The notes beneath the pieces are model-generated. The model was not told where the DNA came from. It saw only the letters and a program-made list of their open reading frames with translations, and did not search any database. Positions 25,983 to 34,404 of a stretch of 64,000 nt of DNA are shown here, piece after piece (position 1 is the first letter of the stretch; each line of letters opens with the position of its first letter). This DNA comes from Exiguobacterium sp018617385. GTDB lineage: Bacteria; Bacillota; Bacilli; Exiguobacteriales; Exiguobacteriaceae. The DNA lies in assembly GCF_018617385.1 (NCBI RefSeq), contig NZ_JACSKA010000002.1, positions 258,125 through 322,124 of the forward strand, in the 5' to 3' direction. A program made the translations under genes and the position numbers.

Positions 25983-26011
25983 AAAAAACCTCGTGTATTT
26001 CACACAAGGTT
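25983..26011 (-). terminator. Terminator upstream of the RM operon
   Basis: Stem AACCT-GTGT with ACAC-AGGTT (one mismatch pair) followed on the minus strand by TTTTTT. It probably blocks read-through from rlmH into the island. Confidence 0.6.
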
Positions 26012-26134
26012 CTATCCCAAGCAGCAATATAAAAAGCAATCTACCATATCCTCTTGCCTTATTCGGTAGCTGTCTTCGTTTTCATATACGTCTTTAATCA
26101 TTATCGGCTGTTGGTGTTGCACTTAATTTTATAA

Positions 26135-26674
26135 TTCATCGCTCTTAAAAGGGACTTAGGAGAAATAGAAAAGAAACTAATAGACATACAACAGCTTCAA
26201 GAAAAGTATTTAGAAGCATTTGAACAAAACCTTTTCCCTGTCGCAATTTTGCAGGAACGACTACAACAAGTTGCTAAAGAAAGAACACAACTGGAACAAA
26301 AGAAAAATGAACTTAGCACTCAGCTAAGCTCATCCGATACAAAAGTGATTCCACCTGAATTAGTTCGTTTACTTTTATAAAAGTTTGCAGAGGTTTACAA
26401 GCTTTCATCGAGAGAGGGAAAAAAGCAGTTACTACAACTACTAATAGGATCCATTTCAAGTAGACAAACAGGAAGTCGCTCACGAACGATTCACGAAGTA
26501 AAACTCGATTTTGATTTTACAGAGGTTAACCTATCAAAGACTTTCACACTAATTCACTTGTTGTATCGTCGTGAAACGGATAAAGAAGATGGATTTTCGC
26601 AACTCTTACCCGCTTCAGACCACAAAATACCACCTTATTTACAACTTTTTTTGCCTCTATTTATGATACGGTTC
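26135..26674 (+). pseudogene. C-terminal remnant of a large serine recombinase
   Basis: Reading from 26135 gives a coiled-coil segment (LGEIEKKLIDIQQLQEKYLE, then ERLQQVAKERTQLEQKKNEL) and then HEVKLDFDF and a hydrophobic C-terminus, matching the C-terminal region of large serine recombinases as I remember them. The catalytic serine domain and the recombinase and zinc-ribbon domains are gone, and an in-frame TAA at 26378-26380 (where family members have Glu, from memory) breaks the rest. The frame then passes without a gap across the rlmH stop and continues antisense in rlmH to 26977. This is what is expected if the attachment site lay at the 3' end of the recombinase gene. Confidence 0.7.
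26657..26674. other. Probable attachment-site core at the rlmH 3' end
   Basis: The last codons of rlmH (EPYHK-stop on the minus strand, GAACCGTATCATAAATAG) closely resemble the SCC attachment site, which has the form GAAGCNTATCATAAATGA. The same bases on the plus strand encode FMIRF of the recombinase remnant. No second copy was found at the left end, so the core itself is inferred. Confidence 0.5.
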
Positions 26675-27136
26675 ATTCCGATTGATCCGATACGCCCGAT
26701 ATATCTGTTCACACAATACGAGCTTCATGAGTTGATGGGGGAATGTCATCTTCGAGAACGAAATTGTATCATCCGCTCGTTTCATCACATCGTCCGACAG
26801 ACCGAGCGATCCTCCGATGACGAAGGCGATTTTACTCTTTCCATACGTCGCGAGTTGATCGAGTTCACGGGCGAACTCTTCACTCGTCCGCTGCTTTCCT
26901 TGAATCGCCAAGGCGATGACGTGCGTATCTGGGGATATCTTCGCCAAAATCCGCTCGCCTTCCTTTTGTTTTACTAGTAACATATCTGCCTCACTCAAAT
27001 GCTCGGGTGCTTTTTCGTCTGAGACCTCGATTTCCTGCACTTTTGCGTAGGCAGACAGCCGTTTTGTATACTCGGCAATTCCTTGCTTTAAATATTTTTC
27101 TTTCAGTTTGCCGACCGTGATAATTGAAATATTCAT
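26657..27136 (-). CDS. rlmH: 23S rRNA (pseudouridine1915-N3)-methyltransferase RlmH
   Basis: 159 residues, the standard length (orfX of staphylococci). SPOUT methyltransferase with the SAM-binding knot around FVIGGSLGLSDDV and the conserved C-terminus QIYRAYRINRNEPYHK. It methylates pseudouridine 1915 in helix 69 of 23S rRNA on the 70S ribosome. The gene is intact; the island joins immediately after its stop, and the 3' end acts as the integration site. Confidence 0.96.
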   Translation of the reverse strand: MNISIITVGKLKEKYLKQGIAEYTKRLSAYAKVQEIEVSDEKAPEHLSEADMLLVKQKEGERILAKISPDTHVIALAIQGKQRTSEEFARELDQLATYGKSKIAFVIGGSLGLSDDVMKRADDTISFSKMTFPHQLMKLVLCEQIYRAYRINRNEPYHK

Positions 27137-27148
27137 CCAATTCTTCCT

Positions 27149-27202
27149 TTTTCCACAGTTTTTTTGGAGTTATCCATAGGGTTATCCACAGAGTTATCCA
27201 CA
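27149..27202. promoter_or_regulatory. DnaA-box cluster upstream of rlmH
   Basis: Two perfect TTATCCACA boxes (27182-27190, 27194-27202) only three bases apart, plus near matches at 27149-27157 and 27170-27178, all in one orientation. They lie in the 80-bp gap between yyzF and rlmH. Confidence 0.75.
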
Positions 27203-27219
27203 AATCCACATGTTGATAA

Positions 27220-27381
27220 TTAGTTTTTGCTTGACACAATATATGTTGCGTCGGCTTCACAGAACTCACATGTCACGTGTTCACTTGTGGATAATTCCTC
27301 TAACAACGGGTATTCACCTGTTTCATCCACAATGATGTCTAAAGCGATTTCAACATGTTCCTTGCATACTTTTTTTTCCAC
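27220..27381 (-). CDS. yyzF: CxxH/CxxC protein YyzF
   Basis: 53 residues starting at GTG 27381, eight bases after GGAGG. The N-terminal VCKEHVEIALD and C-terminal CEFC pairs match the CxxH/CxxC family, which is conserved next to rlmH in Bacillales; the name comes from that position and motif. Probably a small zinc-binding protein of unknown role. A DnaA box (27286-27294) lies within the coding sequence. Confidence 0.85.
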   Translation of the reverse strand: MEKKVCKEHVEIALDIIVDETGEYPLLEELSTSEHVTCEFCEADATYIVSSKN

Positions 27382-27393
27382 AGTTTTTCCTCC

Positions 27394-27420
27394 TTAAAAA
27401 AGAAGCGTCGCCGCTTCTTT
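27394..27420 (-). terminator. Terminator of the wal-htrA operon
   Basis: Stem 27399-27407 with 27412-27420, four-base loop; on the minus strand the T-run follows. Directly after the htrA stop. Confidence 0.8.
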
Positions 27421-28678
27421 ATGTTGCTTCAGTTAATGTCGCCTCGGTTTCTCTCGCTTCCCCGCGACGTAAATACTCAATCGTAATCGTATCACCGACC
27501 GTCGCGTCCCGATAGAGCGCATCGCGTAAATCGACGTATCGTTTGATCTCCCGGTCTCCGATTTTCGTGATGACATCGCCAACACGTAGTCCCGCTTCCT
27601 CAGCCGGACTACCCGGTGTCACTTCTTCCACGAAGACACCGTCTTCCTGGTCGAATGAGATCCCATACTCTTCTCGGATGTTACCGGGTACGGCGATGAC
27701 TTCCTGAATCGTGACACCGAGCTGCGCCCGCGTCACCTTGCCGTCGCGTTCTAACATGTCAATGACCGGTAGCGCCACGTTGACGGGAATGGAGAACCCG
27801 ACCCCTTCTACGCTCGCCTCGGCGATTTTCATCGAATTGATTCCGACGAGCTCTCCACGAATGTTGATGAGGGCACCACCCGAATTCCCCGGGTTGATGG
27901 CCGCATCCGTTTGGATGACTTCCGCGTTATAATCCATCAAGCCGTCGCTGTTCGTATCGACCGGCACCGTCCGCTCGACACCACTGACGATACCACGGGT
28001 GACCGAGTTTGAGAAGACACCGAGCGGATTTCCGATGGCCATGACGGTCTCGCCAGCTTGGAGAACAGTGGAGTCCCCGAGGACAATCGGCTCCACATCG
28101 ATGTTTTTCGGTAACTCGACCTCAGCGACAGCCAAGTCATTGAGCGGGTCTTCGCCTAAAATGGTTGCCGATGCGATCTGGCCATCGGAGAAGGCGATGT
28201 TGACCTCGTCCGCTTCTTCGATGACGTGGAAGTTCGTGACGATATAGGCCGTGTTTCCTTCTACTTTATAGATGACGCCAGAGCCCGCACCCGCCTCCCA
28301 TTGCGAGTCCGAGGTGAACGCACGCTGGATATTGGTGATGCTGACGACGGACGTCTTCGCTCCAAGGACAGCCGTCGTGACGTCCGATTCGGTGACGGTG
28401 ACGGCCTGTTCGGTCCGCGTCAGTTCATTCGTCACAAAACGAGAGGTCGGCGAATCCCAGAGCATCACGATGACAAAAAACAAAGCCGCTCCTAAGAATC
28501 CGCCAACCCCTCCGAGTAACAACGGTTTTATATTTGGTCTCGGCTTATGGCGTACGTGTTCCTCTTGCTTCGGTCGCCATTCGCTCCGAGACGGATACGT
28601 CGATTTCTCTTCTGTTGCTTCGTGTACTTCAGGTTCGACGTCTTGAGGTTCATACTCATGGTGTCTCTCTTCGTTCAC
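27419..28678 (-). CDS. htrA: HtrA-like trypsin/PDZ serine protease (YyxA type)
   Basis: 419 residues from GTG at 28678, placed seven bases after a GGGGGG tract; an earlier TTG (28723) lacks a ribosome-binding site. A cytoplasmic acidic N-terminus (about 45 residues) is followed by one membrane anchor, the S1C protease domain with His in NFHVIE, Asp in DPLNDLAV and Ser in GNSGGA, and one PDZ domain. It would degrade or refold misfolded proteins at the outer membrane face. It follows walJ, as in Bacillus, and ends the wal operon. Confidence 0.92.
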   Translation of the reverse strand: MNEERHHEYEPQDVEPEVHEATEEKSTYPSRSEWRPKQEEHVRHKPRPNIKPLLLGGVGGFLGAALFFVIVMLWDSPTSRFVTNELTRTEQAVTVTESDVTTAVLGAKTSVVSITNIQRAFTSDSQWEAGAGSGVIYKVEGNTAYIVTNFHVIEEADEVNIAFSDGQIASATILGEDPLNDLAVAEVELPKNIDVEPIVLGDSTVLQAGETVMAIGNPLGVFSNSVTRGIVSGVERTVPVDTNSDGLMDYNAEVIQTDAAINPGNSGGALINIRGELVGINSMKIAEASVEGVGFSIPVNVALPVIDMLERDGKVTRAQLGVTIQEVIAVPGNIREEYGISFDQEDGVFVEEVTPGSPAEEAGLRVGDVITKIGDREIKRYVDLRDALYRDATVGDTITIEYLRRGEARETEATLTEAT

Positions 28679-28729
28679 GACGCGTCCCCCCTTCAAGACA
28701 GTGTGATAACTGTCTTTTCCCAAGTTTCC

Positions 28730-29521
28730 TTATAAAGAAACGAGTGAAGTGGGGATTGTCGGGTCCGTATCGCACAATTTGATTCGACCTAAGTCGACGT
28801 CTCGCATGCCGAGTGTTTGCGAGACGCTCATCTGCGCGAGCTCCTTCATGTTGTTGTCCTTACTTAAGTGGGCCAAATAGATCCGTTTCGTGCGGTCGCC
28901 GATGACCTCGCTCATCGCGATGGCTGCATCCTCGTTCGAGACGTGGCCATAGTCGCCGAGGATCCGTCGTTTGACACTCCATGGATAACGCCCCATCTGC
29001 AACATCGAGACGTCATGGTTCGACTCAAAGATGAAGTCGTCCGCTCCACGGATGATTCCTTTCATCCGGTCCGAGACATATCCCGTATCGGTGATATGGG
29101 CCAAGCGTTTTCCGTCATGGGCAAACTGATAAAACATCGGGTCTGCCGCATCATGACTCACGTTGAACGTCTCGATTTCGATATCCCCGAACTGTTTCAC
29201 ATCTCCGACTTCGATTTGAAACTTCAAGGCAGGATCAATCTTTCCAATCAGTGATTCCATCGCTGCCCATGTCTTCGCATTCGCATAAATCGGTAAATTA
29301 TACTTCCGTGCTAGTATCCCGACACCTTTAATATGGTCGGAGTGCTCATGGGTGACGAGCAGTGCGTCGATTCCGTCAAATGACCGACCGATGGCTTCGA
29401 TGCGCTGTTGCATCGCTTTTCCGGTCAATCCGGCATCGACAAGCAGCTTCGTCCGTTCCGTCTCGATATAGAGGGCGTTTCCGGTCGACCCGCTCGCTAA
29501 CACACTATACTGTAAAGTCAC
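28730..29521 (-). CDS. walJ: WalJ (YycJ) metallo-beta-lactamase fold hydrolase
   Basis: 263 residues from GTG at 29521 with AAGGAG seven bases upstream; the longer frame overlaps walI. The THEHSDH motif gives the dinuclear metal site of MBL-fold hydrolases, and later His and Asp residues (SHDA, DTGY) complete it. Homologues are linked to cell division and replication coordination and to a nuclease-like activity. Fifth gene of the wal operon. Confidence 0.93.
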   Translation of the reverse strand: MTLQYSVLASGSTGNALYIETERTKLLVDAGLTGKAMQQRIEAIGRSFDGIDALLVTHEHSDHIKGVGILARKYNLPIYANAKTWAAMESLIGKIDPALKFQIEVGDVKQFGDIEIETFNVSHDAADPMFYQFAHDGKRLAHITDTGYVSDRMKGIIRGADDFIFESNHDVSMLQMGRYPWSVKRRILGDYGHVSNEDAAIAMSEVIGDRTKRIYLAHLSKDNNMKELAQMSVSQTLGMRDVDLGRIKLCDTDPTIPTSLVSL

Positions 29522-29534
29522 GCAATCACTCCTT

Positions 29535-30359
29535 TCATTCTTTCGTTTCAAACTCCACGTGCTCGACCGTTCCATCGATCGCATTGACGAAGTAGACTTG
29601 ATCATCAATCCCGATCGACCAAAGCGGTGGCATGATGATCAAACTGCCAGAGCTGTCGAGCGGTAAACTGTAAAACCCGGTATTGATGGCCCGCATCTCC
29701 TGGTTCGGTTGGAAGTACTTCCGAGACGCGAGTTGTGAGATGGCTTCACTGGCCGTCAACACGAGGTCGTCTTGCGTTTTTGACGAGAGGTCTTTTAAAT
29801 GACGCTGTTTATAATCCGTCACTTCGAACGACTCGTTCAACTGAATGAGGATGAGGGACGGACCGATGTACATTTCCGTATCTCCCTCGACTTCAGGTGC
29901 TGAAAAAATCTTGTTATCCTCGAATGTTTGCACGAAAGCGATCTGTCTCGTTTTTTCATCGTAGCGCCAGTAGGCGTACTCGTTTCCAAACGGGACATAT
30001 TCCGCTACAAACGTCGAGGCGGTCGTCCGCAAATCCTTCGCATCGAGCGGGACGGGTTGTTTCAACTCGACTTCGAGTTGCATATTGTCGAGCGTCGTCG
30101 CGAGCTGCGCCTCTCGATTTTTCGTGATCATCGCGGCTGACATCTCTTCAGACGAACCTGTCAAATAGCCGATATCCCGACCCATCCGTGGCAATTTTGC
30201 CGGATCGACATTCCGCTGGTCTAAAATCTGCGTGATCGAGGTGTTGTCATTCGTCACGACTTCGGTCGCCCATGTTTCCGTCAGCAATTGAAACAACAGA
30301 TAGATGTTCAAGGCGAGGAAGGCGAAGATTAAAATCGTTTTCGCTTTACTCCAATCCAC
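29535..30359 (-). CDS. walI: WalI (YycI), regulator of WalK
   Basis: 274 residues: one N-terminal membrane helix (about 9-26) and an extracytoplasmic domain of the YycI type. In B. subtilis WalI and WalH form a membrane complex with WalK that restrains its kinase activity. The start overlaps the walH stop by 14 bases, consistent with coupled translation. Confidence 0.93.
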   Translation of the reverse strand: MDWSKAKTILIFAFLALNIYLLFQLLTETWATEVVTNDNTSITQILDQRNVDPAKLPRMGRDIGYLTGSSEEMSAAMITKNREAQLATTLDNMQLEVELKQPVPLDAKDLRTTASTFVAEYVPFGNEYAYWRYDEKTRQIAFVQTFEDNKIFSAPEVEGDTEMYIGPSLILIQLNESFEVTDYKQRHLKDLSSKTQDDLVLTASEAISQLASRKYFQPNQEMRAINTGFYSLPLDSSGSLIIMPPLWSIGIDDQVYFVNAIDGTVEHVEFETKE

Positions 30360-31731
30360 GATACATCATCCTTTCTGTCCAATCGTCTCCTTGATTGTAT
30401 GGGACCCAACGGCCCGCCTCACGCACGAACCAGTTCGGTGAAAACGTCACATAGCGGCTCGTGTCTTCGTTATATTCAATCTCATAACCGATTCGAATCT
30501 CGGTCACGTTCTCAAATCGTCCGGAGTTGATGAGCGTACCGAGTACCTCGTCCGCATCGGCCAACTGTGTCGTGCCGACGGTAATCAGGCGATCGATTTC
30601 CAAGTGGTTACGGGTGATCGATCGGACCTGTGCCCCGTCGTTTTCCACACGCAATGTGGATAAGTCGATGGCATCATTGTTGATAAACGCCTCACGCTGA
30701 CTGAAGACCGGATACCCTTTCACGTGAAAACGGAACACGGTCGTTTCAAATCCTTTGTTGGCCGGTGTGATGGCATCGAATCGAAGGGACAGCCCTTGAT
30801 TCTCAGACGCTTCATCGACCCATCCCCCGTGGAAGTTCACGAATTCCACAATGGAATCCAATCCGATTGCTGTTTCACGCTCGGTGCTATTCCGAGACAG
30901 GTTTCGATAGCGACTCGCATTCAGTTTCGCATCGTATTCTGCCACACTGACACCGTTCGTCAACGCCCCGACCGAGCTTGCCGGGTCGACTTCTTGAACG
31001 TTCGGGTCACCTGGGAAGAACGTATCTCGCATCCAGTCGAGACGAGTGTCGATTTGGATCGACGACACGTCATACGCGAACAACTCATTCATCTCAGGTC
31101 CGACGACCGGGATGTAATTCACTCGTTCATCCGTATACGTCACGCGTTTCATCGTTCGACTCGAGTTTTTTAAGAAAAGGCTGTTCACATCGCCGTTTCC
31201 GACTTTCGTCAACTTCCCTTCCCATATCGATTGGTCGCTCATGATGGCGCGGATGTTGAACGCACTGTCGTCCATATAGATGAGGATCCGCTGTGGAATC
31301 TTCCCGGACAGACTATACGTTCCCGGAAGCATATAGCTGAGCGTGTCCGCATAGTAGGCCTCCGGTAAGATCAACTCCAGTCCCTCGTTGATATCCGTAT
31401 AGAAACTCGGGACGTTTTTTACGGCGAGCGGCTTGAACTCACTCGCCTCAAACGAATCTCGAATGACACGCATCAGTTGCTTCGGTGTATTCTTCGAAGC
31501 GAACACGGCATTGTTGTCATGCACGACCGCTTGAGTCGGGATGATGACCTGATTCGCACGACGTTGCAATGACTCGTCCACCGTCGTGAGTTGCGTTTCT
31601 GATTGGACGGCCTGATACGTGGGATGGTAGTCCCATAAGATGATGGTTTGAACAATCGACGTGACGATTAACGTGAGCAAAATGAACGACTTCCACAGTT
31701 CCGGCTTTGCAATCGTAAACCGTTTCATCAA
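30346..31731 (-). CDS. walH: WalH (YycH), regulator of WalK
   Basis: 461 residues with a single N-terminal helix (about 13-31) and a large external domain of the YycH family. Partners WalI in restraining WalK. Its ATG overlaps the walK stop by four bases. A partial parS-like CACGTG palindrome occurs inside (near 30719) but matches only the core. Confidence 0.92.
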   Translation of the reverse strand: MMKRFTIAKPELWKSFILLTLIVTSIVQTIILWDYHPTYQAVQSETQLTTVDESLQRRANQVIIPTQAVVHDNNAVFASKNTPKQLMRVIRDSFEASEFKPLAVKNVPSFYTDINEGLELILPEAYYADTLSYMLPGTYSLSGKIPQRILIYMDDSAFNIRAIMSDQSIWEGKLTKVGNGDVNSLFLKNSSRTMKRVTYTDERVNYIPVVGPEMNELFAYDVSSIQIDTRLDWMRDTFFPGDPNVQEVDPASSVGALTNGVSVAEYDAKLNASRYRNLSRNSTERETAIGLDSIVEFVNFHGGWVDEASENQGLSLRFDAITPANKGFETTVFRFHVKGYPVFSQREAFINNDAIDLSTLRVENDGAQVRSITRNHLEIDRLITVGTTQLADADEVLGTLINSGRFENVTEIRIGYEIEYNEDTSRYVTFSPNWFVREAGRWVPYNQGDDWTERMMYRGLE

Positions 31732-33569
31732 TCATTCACCTCCACAATCGTATCGAATGGGATCGTGAAGTAAATCGTTGTACCTCTTCCAAATTCACTC
31801 TCTGCCCAGATGTCGCCACCGTGAGCGGATACGACTTCCTTGGCAATCGATAGACCGAGTCCGGTACCACCGATGTTACGCGCCCGTGCCTTATCAACAC
31901 GATAGAAACGCTCGAAAATTTTCTTCAAGTTCGACTTCGGAATCCCGACCCCTTCATCCTTGATGCCGATGACGAGGCGTTTCGCCCGAAGCATCGTCCG
32001 GAACGTAATCGTCCCGCCTTCTGGTGAGAACTTGATGGCGTTCGTGATGATGTTGTCGATGACTTGGGTCATCTTATCTTGATCGGCATGCACGTAGACA
32101 CGACGCTTCATCAGTTTGCGACGGAATTGAATCGCATCCCCTTTCGTCATCTCGTGACGGTCGATAATGTCGTTAAAGAACTGCACAAAGTCGAACTTCA
32201 CTTTTTGCATCTTATATTCTTTACTGTCCATCTTCGAGAGTTGCAACAAATCGTTGACGAGGCGAATCATCCGTTCCGTCTCGTTTTGTGTCGTTTCTAA
32301 GAAACGTGGCGCCAATTCCTCATCCTGGTACGCGCCTTCTGCGAGAACCTCCAAATAGCTACGCATCGTCGTGAGCGGCGTCCGCAATTCATGACTGACG
32401 TTCGCAACGAATTCACGGCGGTCCTGTTCGACCTGTTCTTGTTCCGTGACGTCATGCAGGACGACGATAAGACCTGTGATCGGTCCGCTATGTTTTTGAA
32501 TCGGTGAGAAATAGGCACGAACGAGGAACAATTCTTCGTCCGTACTGAGGTCAATCAGTTTTGTCGGCATCGTGCCGTCTTCCGGAATGACGATTTCCTC
32601 TTCGAATGCGAGGAGACTTTGTAAGTTCGTCCCCATCGCCTCTTCTTCAGCGACTCCGATCATGTCGCGTGCCTGGTCGTTCATCAAGATGACCCGTAGC
32701 GATCGGTCAGTCGCGACCACACCGTCCGACATGTTCTCGAGGACACTCGTCAAGCGGCGTCGTTCGGCTTCCGTTGTCGCGTTCGCCTCCATCAACTCAT
32801 CCGTCAATTCGTTGAACGCATACGCGAGTTGACCGACCTCGTCATCCGAATACACTTTAACTTTCCGCGAGAAGTTCCCTTTCCGCATCTCGACGGCCTG
32901 CCTCCGCATATCGGCAATCGGTCGCGTGATGGTTCGAGATAAAAGGATTCCGAGGAACGAGGTGATGATGAGTGCGATCAACGTCCCCGTTGCGAGGATG
33001 CGTGTCACTTGTTCCATCTGGTTGTAGATGGACTTCATCGATGCCTCGATATAGATCATCCCGGTCGTTGTGCCGTCCACTTCCGACTTGATTGGAACGG
33101 CGACGACGCGCATTCGGTCATTTGAATCTTCATAGACGAGCGTCTCTTGCGCTCCGCCTGTGGCGAATGACTTTTGAATGAACGTGCTCGCCGTCCGTTG
33201 TCCGACAAGACTTTGATTATTTTGGTTCGAGGTCGCCCGGACGACACTGTTCGTGTCGATGATTTGGACTTCTCGAATGTCGTCAGCTAGCGTCGTGCTC
33301 TCTGTAAATTCAGACAGCAGCTGATCCAGTAACTGGTTCAACTGCTGGTCCGTGGTCGAGTCACTCTCGTTCGCGGCAGTCCCCTCACTGATGTTGTAGC
33401 TCAGTAGGTTCGCTCGGTCGACAAGTGACTGCGAGAAGTTGTTGATGTATTGCCGTTCCAAAGAACGCACAAAGTACACGCCGATGACTTGCATCGCAAC
33501 GAGAATGAGCAGCGCATAGATGACGACGAGCTTCCACTGGATTGATTTAAAGAAGTTCGTCCGTTTCAT
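31728..33569 (-). CDS. walK: Sensor histidine kinase WalK
   Basis: 613 residues: two membrane helices flank an extracellular PDC/Cache-like domain, followed by HAMP, a PAS domain, HisKA with the phospho-acceptor His in VSHELRTPL, and HATPase_c with N, G1 and G2 boxes (DNIITNAIKFS, DEGVGIP, GTGLGLSI). It phosphorylates WalR in the essential system for cell-wall hydrolase control. Starts three bases after the walR stop. Confidence 0.96.
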   Translation of the reverse strand: MKRTNFFKSIQWKLVVIYALLILVAMQVIGVYFVRSLERQYINNFSQSLVDRANLLSYNISEGTAANESDSTTDQQLNQLLDQLLSEFTESTTLADDIREVQIIDTNSVVRATSNQNNQSLVGQRTASTFIQKSFATGGAQETLVYEDSNDRMRVVAVPIKSEVDGTTTGMIYIEASMKSIYNQMEQVTRILATGTLIALIITSFLGILLSRTITRPIADMRRQAVEMRKGNFSRKVKVYSDDEVGQLAYAFNELTDELMEANATTEAERRRLTSVLENMSDGVVATDRSLRVILMNDQARDMIGVAEEEAMGTNLQSLLAFEEEIVIPEDGTMPTKLIDLSTDEELFLVRAYFSPIQKHSGPITGLIVVLHDVTEQEQVEQDRREFVANVSHELRTPLTTMRSYLEVLAEGAYQDEELAPRFLETTQNETERMIRLVNDLLQLSKMDSKEYKMQKVKFDFVQFFNDIIDRHEMTKGDAIQFRRKLMKRRVYVHADQDKMTQVIDNIITNAIKFSPEGGTITFRTMLRAKRLVIGIKDEGVGIPKSNLKKIFERFYRVDKARARNIGGTGLGLSIAKEVVSAHGGDIWAESEFGRGTTIYFTIPFDTIVEVND

Positions 33570-33572
33570 CGT

Positions 33573-34283
33573 TTAATCTTCTTCTCCTGCCTTCAAATAA
33601 TACCCGACGCCGCGACGCGTAATAATATACGTCGGAGTCGACGGGTTGTCCTCTACTTTTTCACGAAGACGACGCACCGTGACGTCCACGGTGCGCACAT
33701 CACCGAAGTAATCATAGCCCCATACCGTTTGGAGCAAGTGCTCCCGCGTCATCACTTGTCCGATGTTTTGGGCGAGGTAATGAATCAATTCGAACTCGCG
33801 ATGCGTCAATTCGATCTTCTCATCCCGCTTCGTCACCATGTACGAGTCCGGGTGAATCGTCAAATCGCCAATCACGATATCGTTCGCGTTCGCGCCTTTC
33901 GCTTCCGGCGCCGGTGCCGTCGCATGACGTCGCATGTTCGCTTTGACACGGGCTAACAATTCACGTGAGCTGAACGGCTTTGTGACGTAATCGTCTGCAC
34001 CGAGCTCTAGTCCGAGTACTTTGTCGATCTCGGAATCTTTCGCCGTCAACATGATGATCGGCATATCGTATTTCTTCCGTACCTCACGGCATACTTCCAT
34101 GCCGTCTTTGAGCGGAAGCATGATGTCGAGCAAGATGAGATCCGGTTGAATCTCTTCTACTTTGACGAGCGCTTCTTCGCCGTCATAGGCGACATGCACC
34201 TGGTAACCTTCTTTTTCAAGTTTAAACTTCAATATATCTGCGATTGGTTGTTCGTCATCTACCACTAAAATCGTACGATCCAT
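33573..34283 (-). CDS. walR: Response regulator WalR
   Basis: 236 residues. REC domain with acidic pocket DDE near the N-terminus, phospho-acceptor Asp in DLILLDIMLP and Lys in VTKPF, then an OmpR-type winged helix (VTVRRLREKVE). Controls autolysin and wall-metabolism genes. ATG at 34283 follows GAGGAGG. First gene of walRKHIJ-htrA. Confidence 0.96.
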   Translation of the reverse strand: MDRTILVVDDEQPIADILKFKLEKEGYQVHVAYDGEEALVKVEEIQPDLILLDIMLPLKDGMEVCREVRKKYDMPIIMLTAKDSEIDKVLGLELGADDYVTKPFSSRELLARVKANMRRHATAPAPEAKGANANDIVIGDLTIHPDSYMVTKRDEKIELTHREFELIHYLAQNIGQVMTREHLLQTVWGYDYFGDVRTVDVTVRRLREKVEDNPSTPTYIITRRGVGYYLKAGEED

Positions 34284-34373
34284 TCAGTGAGTCCTCCTCT
34301 TATCATTAAACGTACATGCCTACATTGTAACTCTTTTTATACCGCTTAGAAAGCGTGGTCCATTTCCGTGGAA

Positions 34374-34402
34374 ATAGAAAAAGAGAGCCCGATGGCTCCC
34401 TT
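34374..34402 (-). terminator. Terminator of purA
   Basis: GAGCC/GGCTC stem followed on the minus strand by TTTTT, immediately downstream of the purA stop. Confidence 0.65.
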
Positions 34403-34404
34403 TC

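Larger units (their letters stand above)
17500..26660. mobile_element. Genomic island at the 3' end of rlmH carrying a type I RM system
   Basis: Markedly AT-richer than both flanks. The right end is the last codons of rlmH, where a remnant large serine recombinase reads directly into rlmH antisense. The left end coincides with loss of the start of a backbone GNAT gene. Cargo: half-size hsdS, hsdM, rhuM, hsdS, hsdR, YgjP-like peptidase. The insertion point is the one used by staphylococcal SCC elements, whose Ccr enzymes are also large serine recombinases. The left boundary is approximate; no direct repeat of the rlmH end was found there. Confidence 0.75.

Noticed and set aside
26017..26125. 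Possible 30-odd-residue minus-strand peptide (MIKDVYENEDSYRIRQ...) beside the recombinase remnant
   Set aside because: No good ribosome-binding site, no recognisable family, and the region is island debris; more likely a fragment of a lost gene.
28698..28717. Hairpin between walJ and htrA as a terminator
   Set aside because: The stem is short and no T-run follows on the minus strand; htrA appears to remain in the operon.
30715..30730. CACGTG-centred palindrome in walH resembling parS
   Set aside because: Only the core and inner positions match; the outer bases of the parS consensus differ on both sides.
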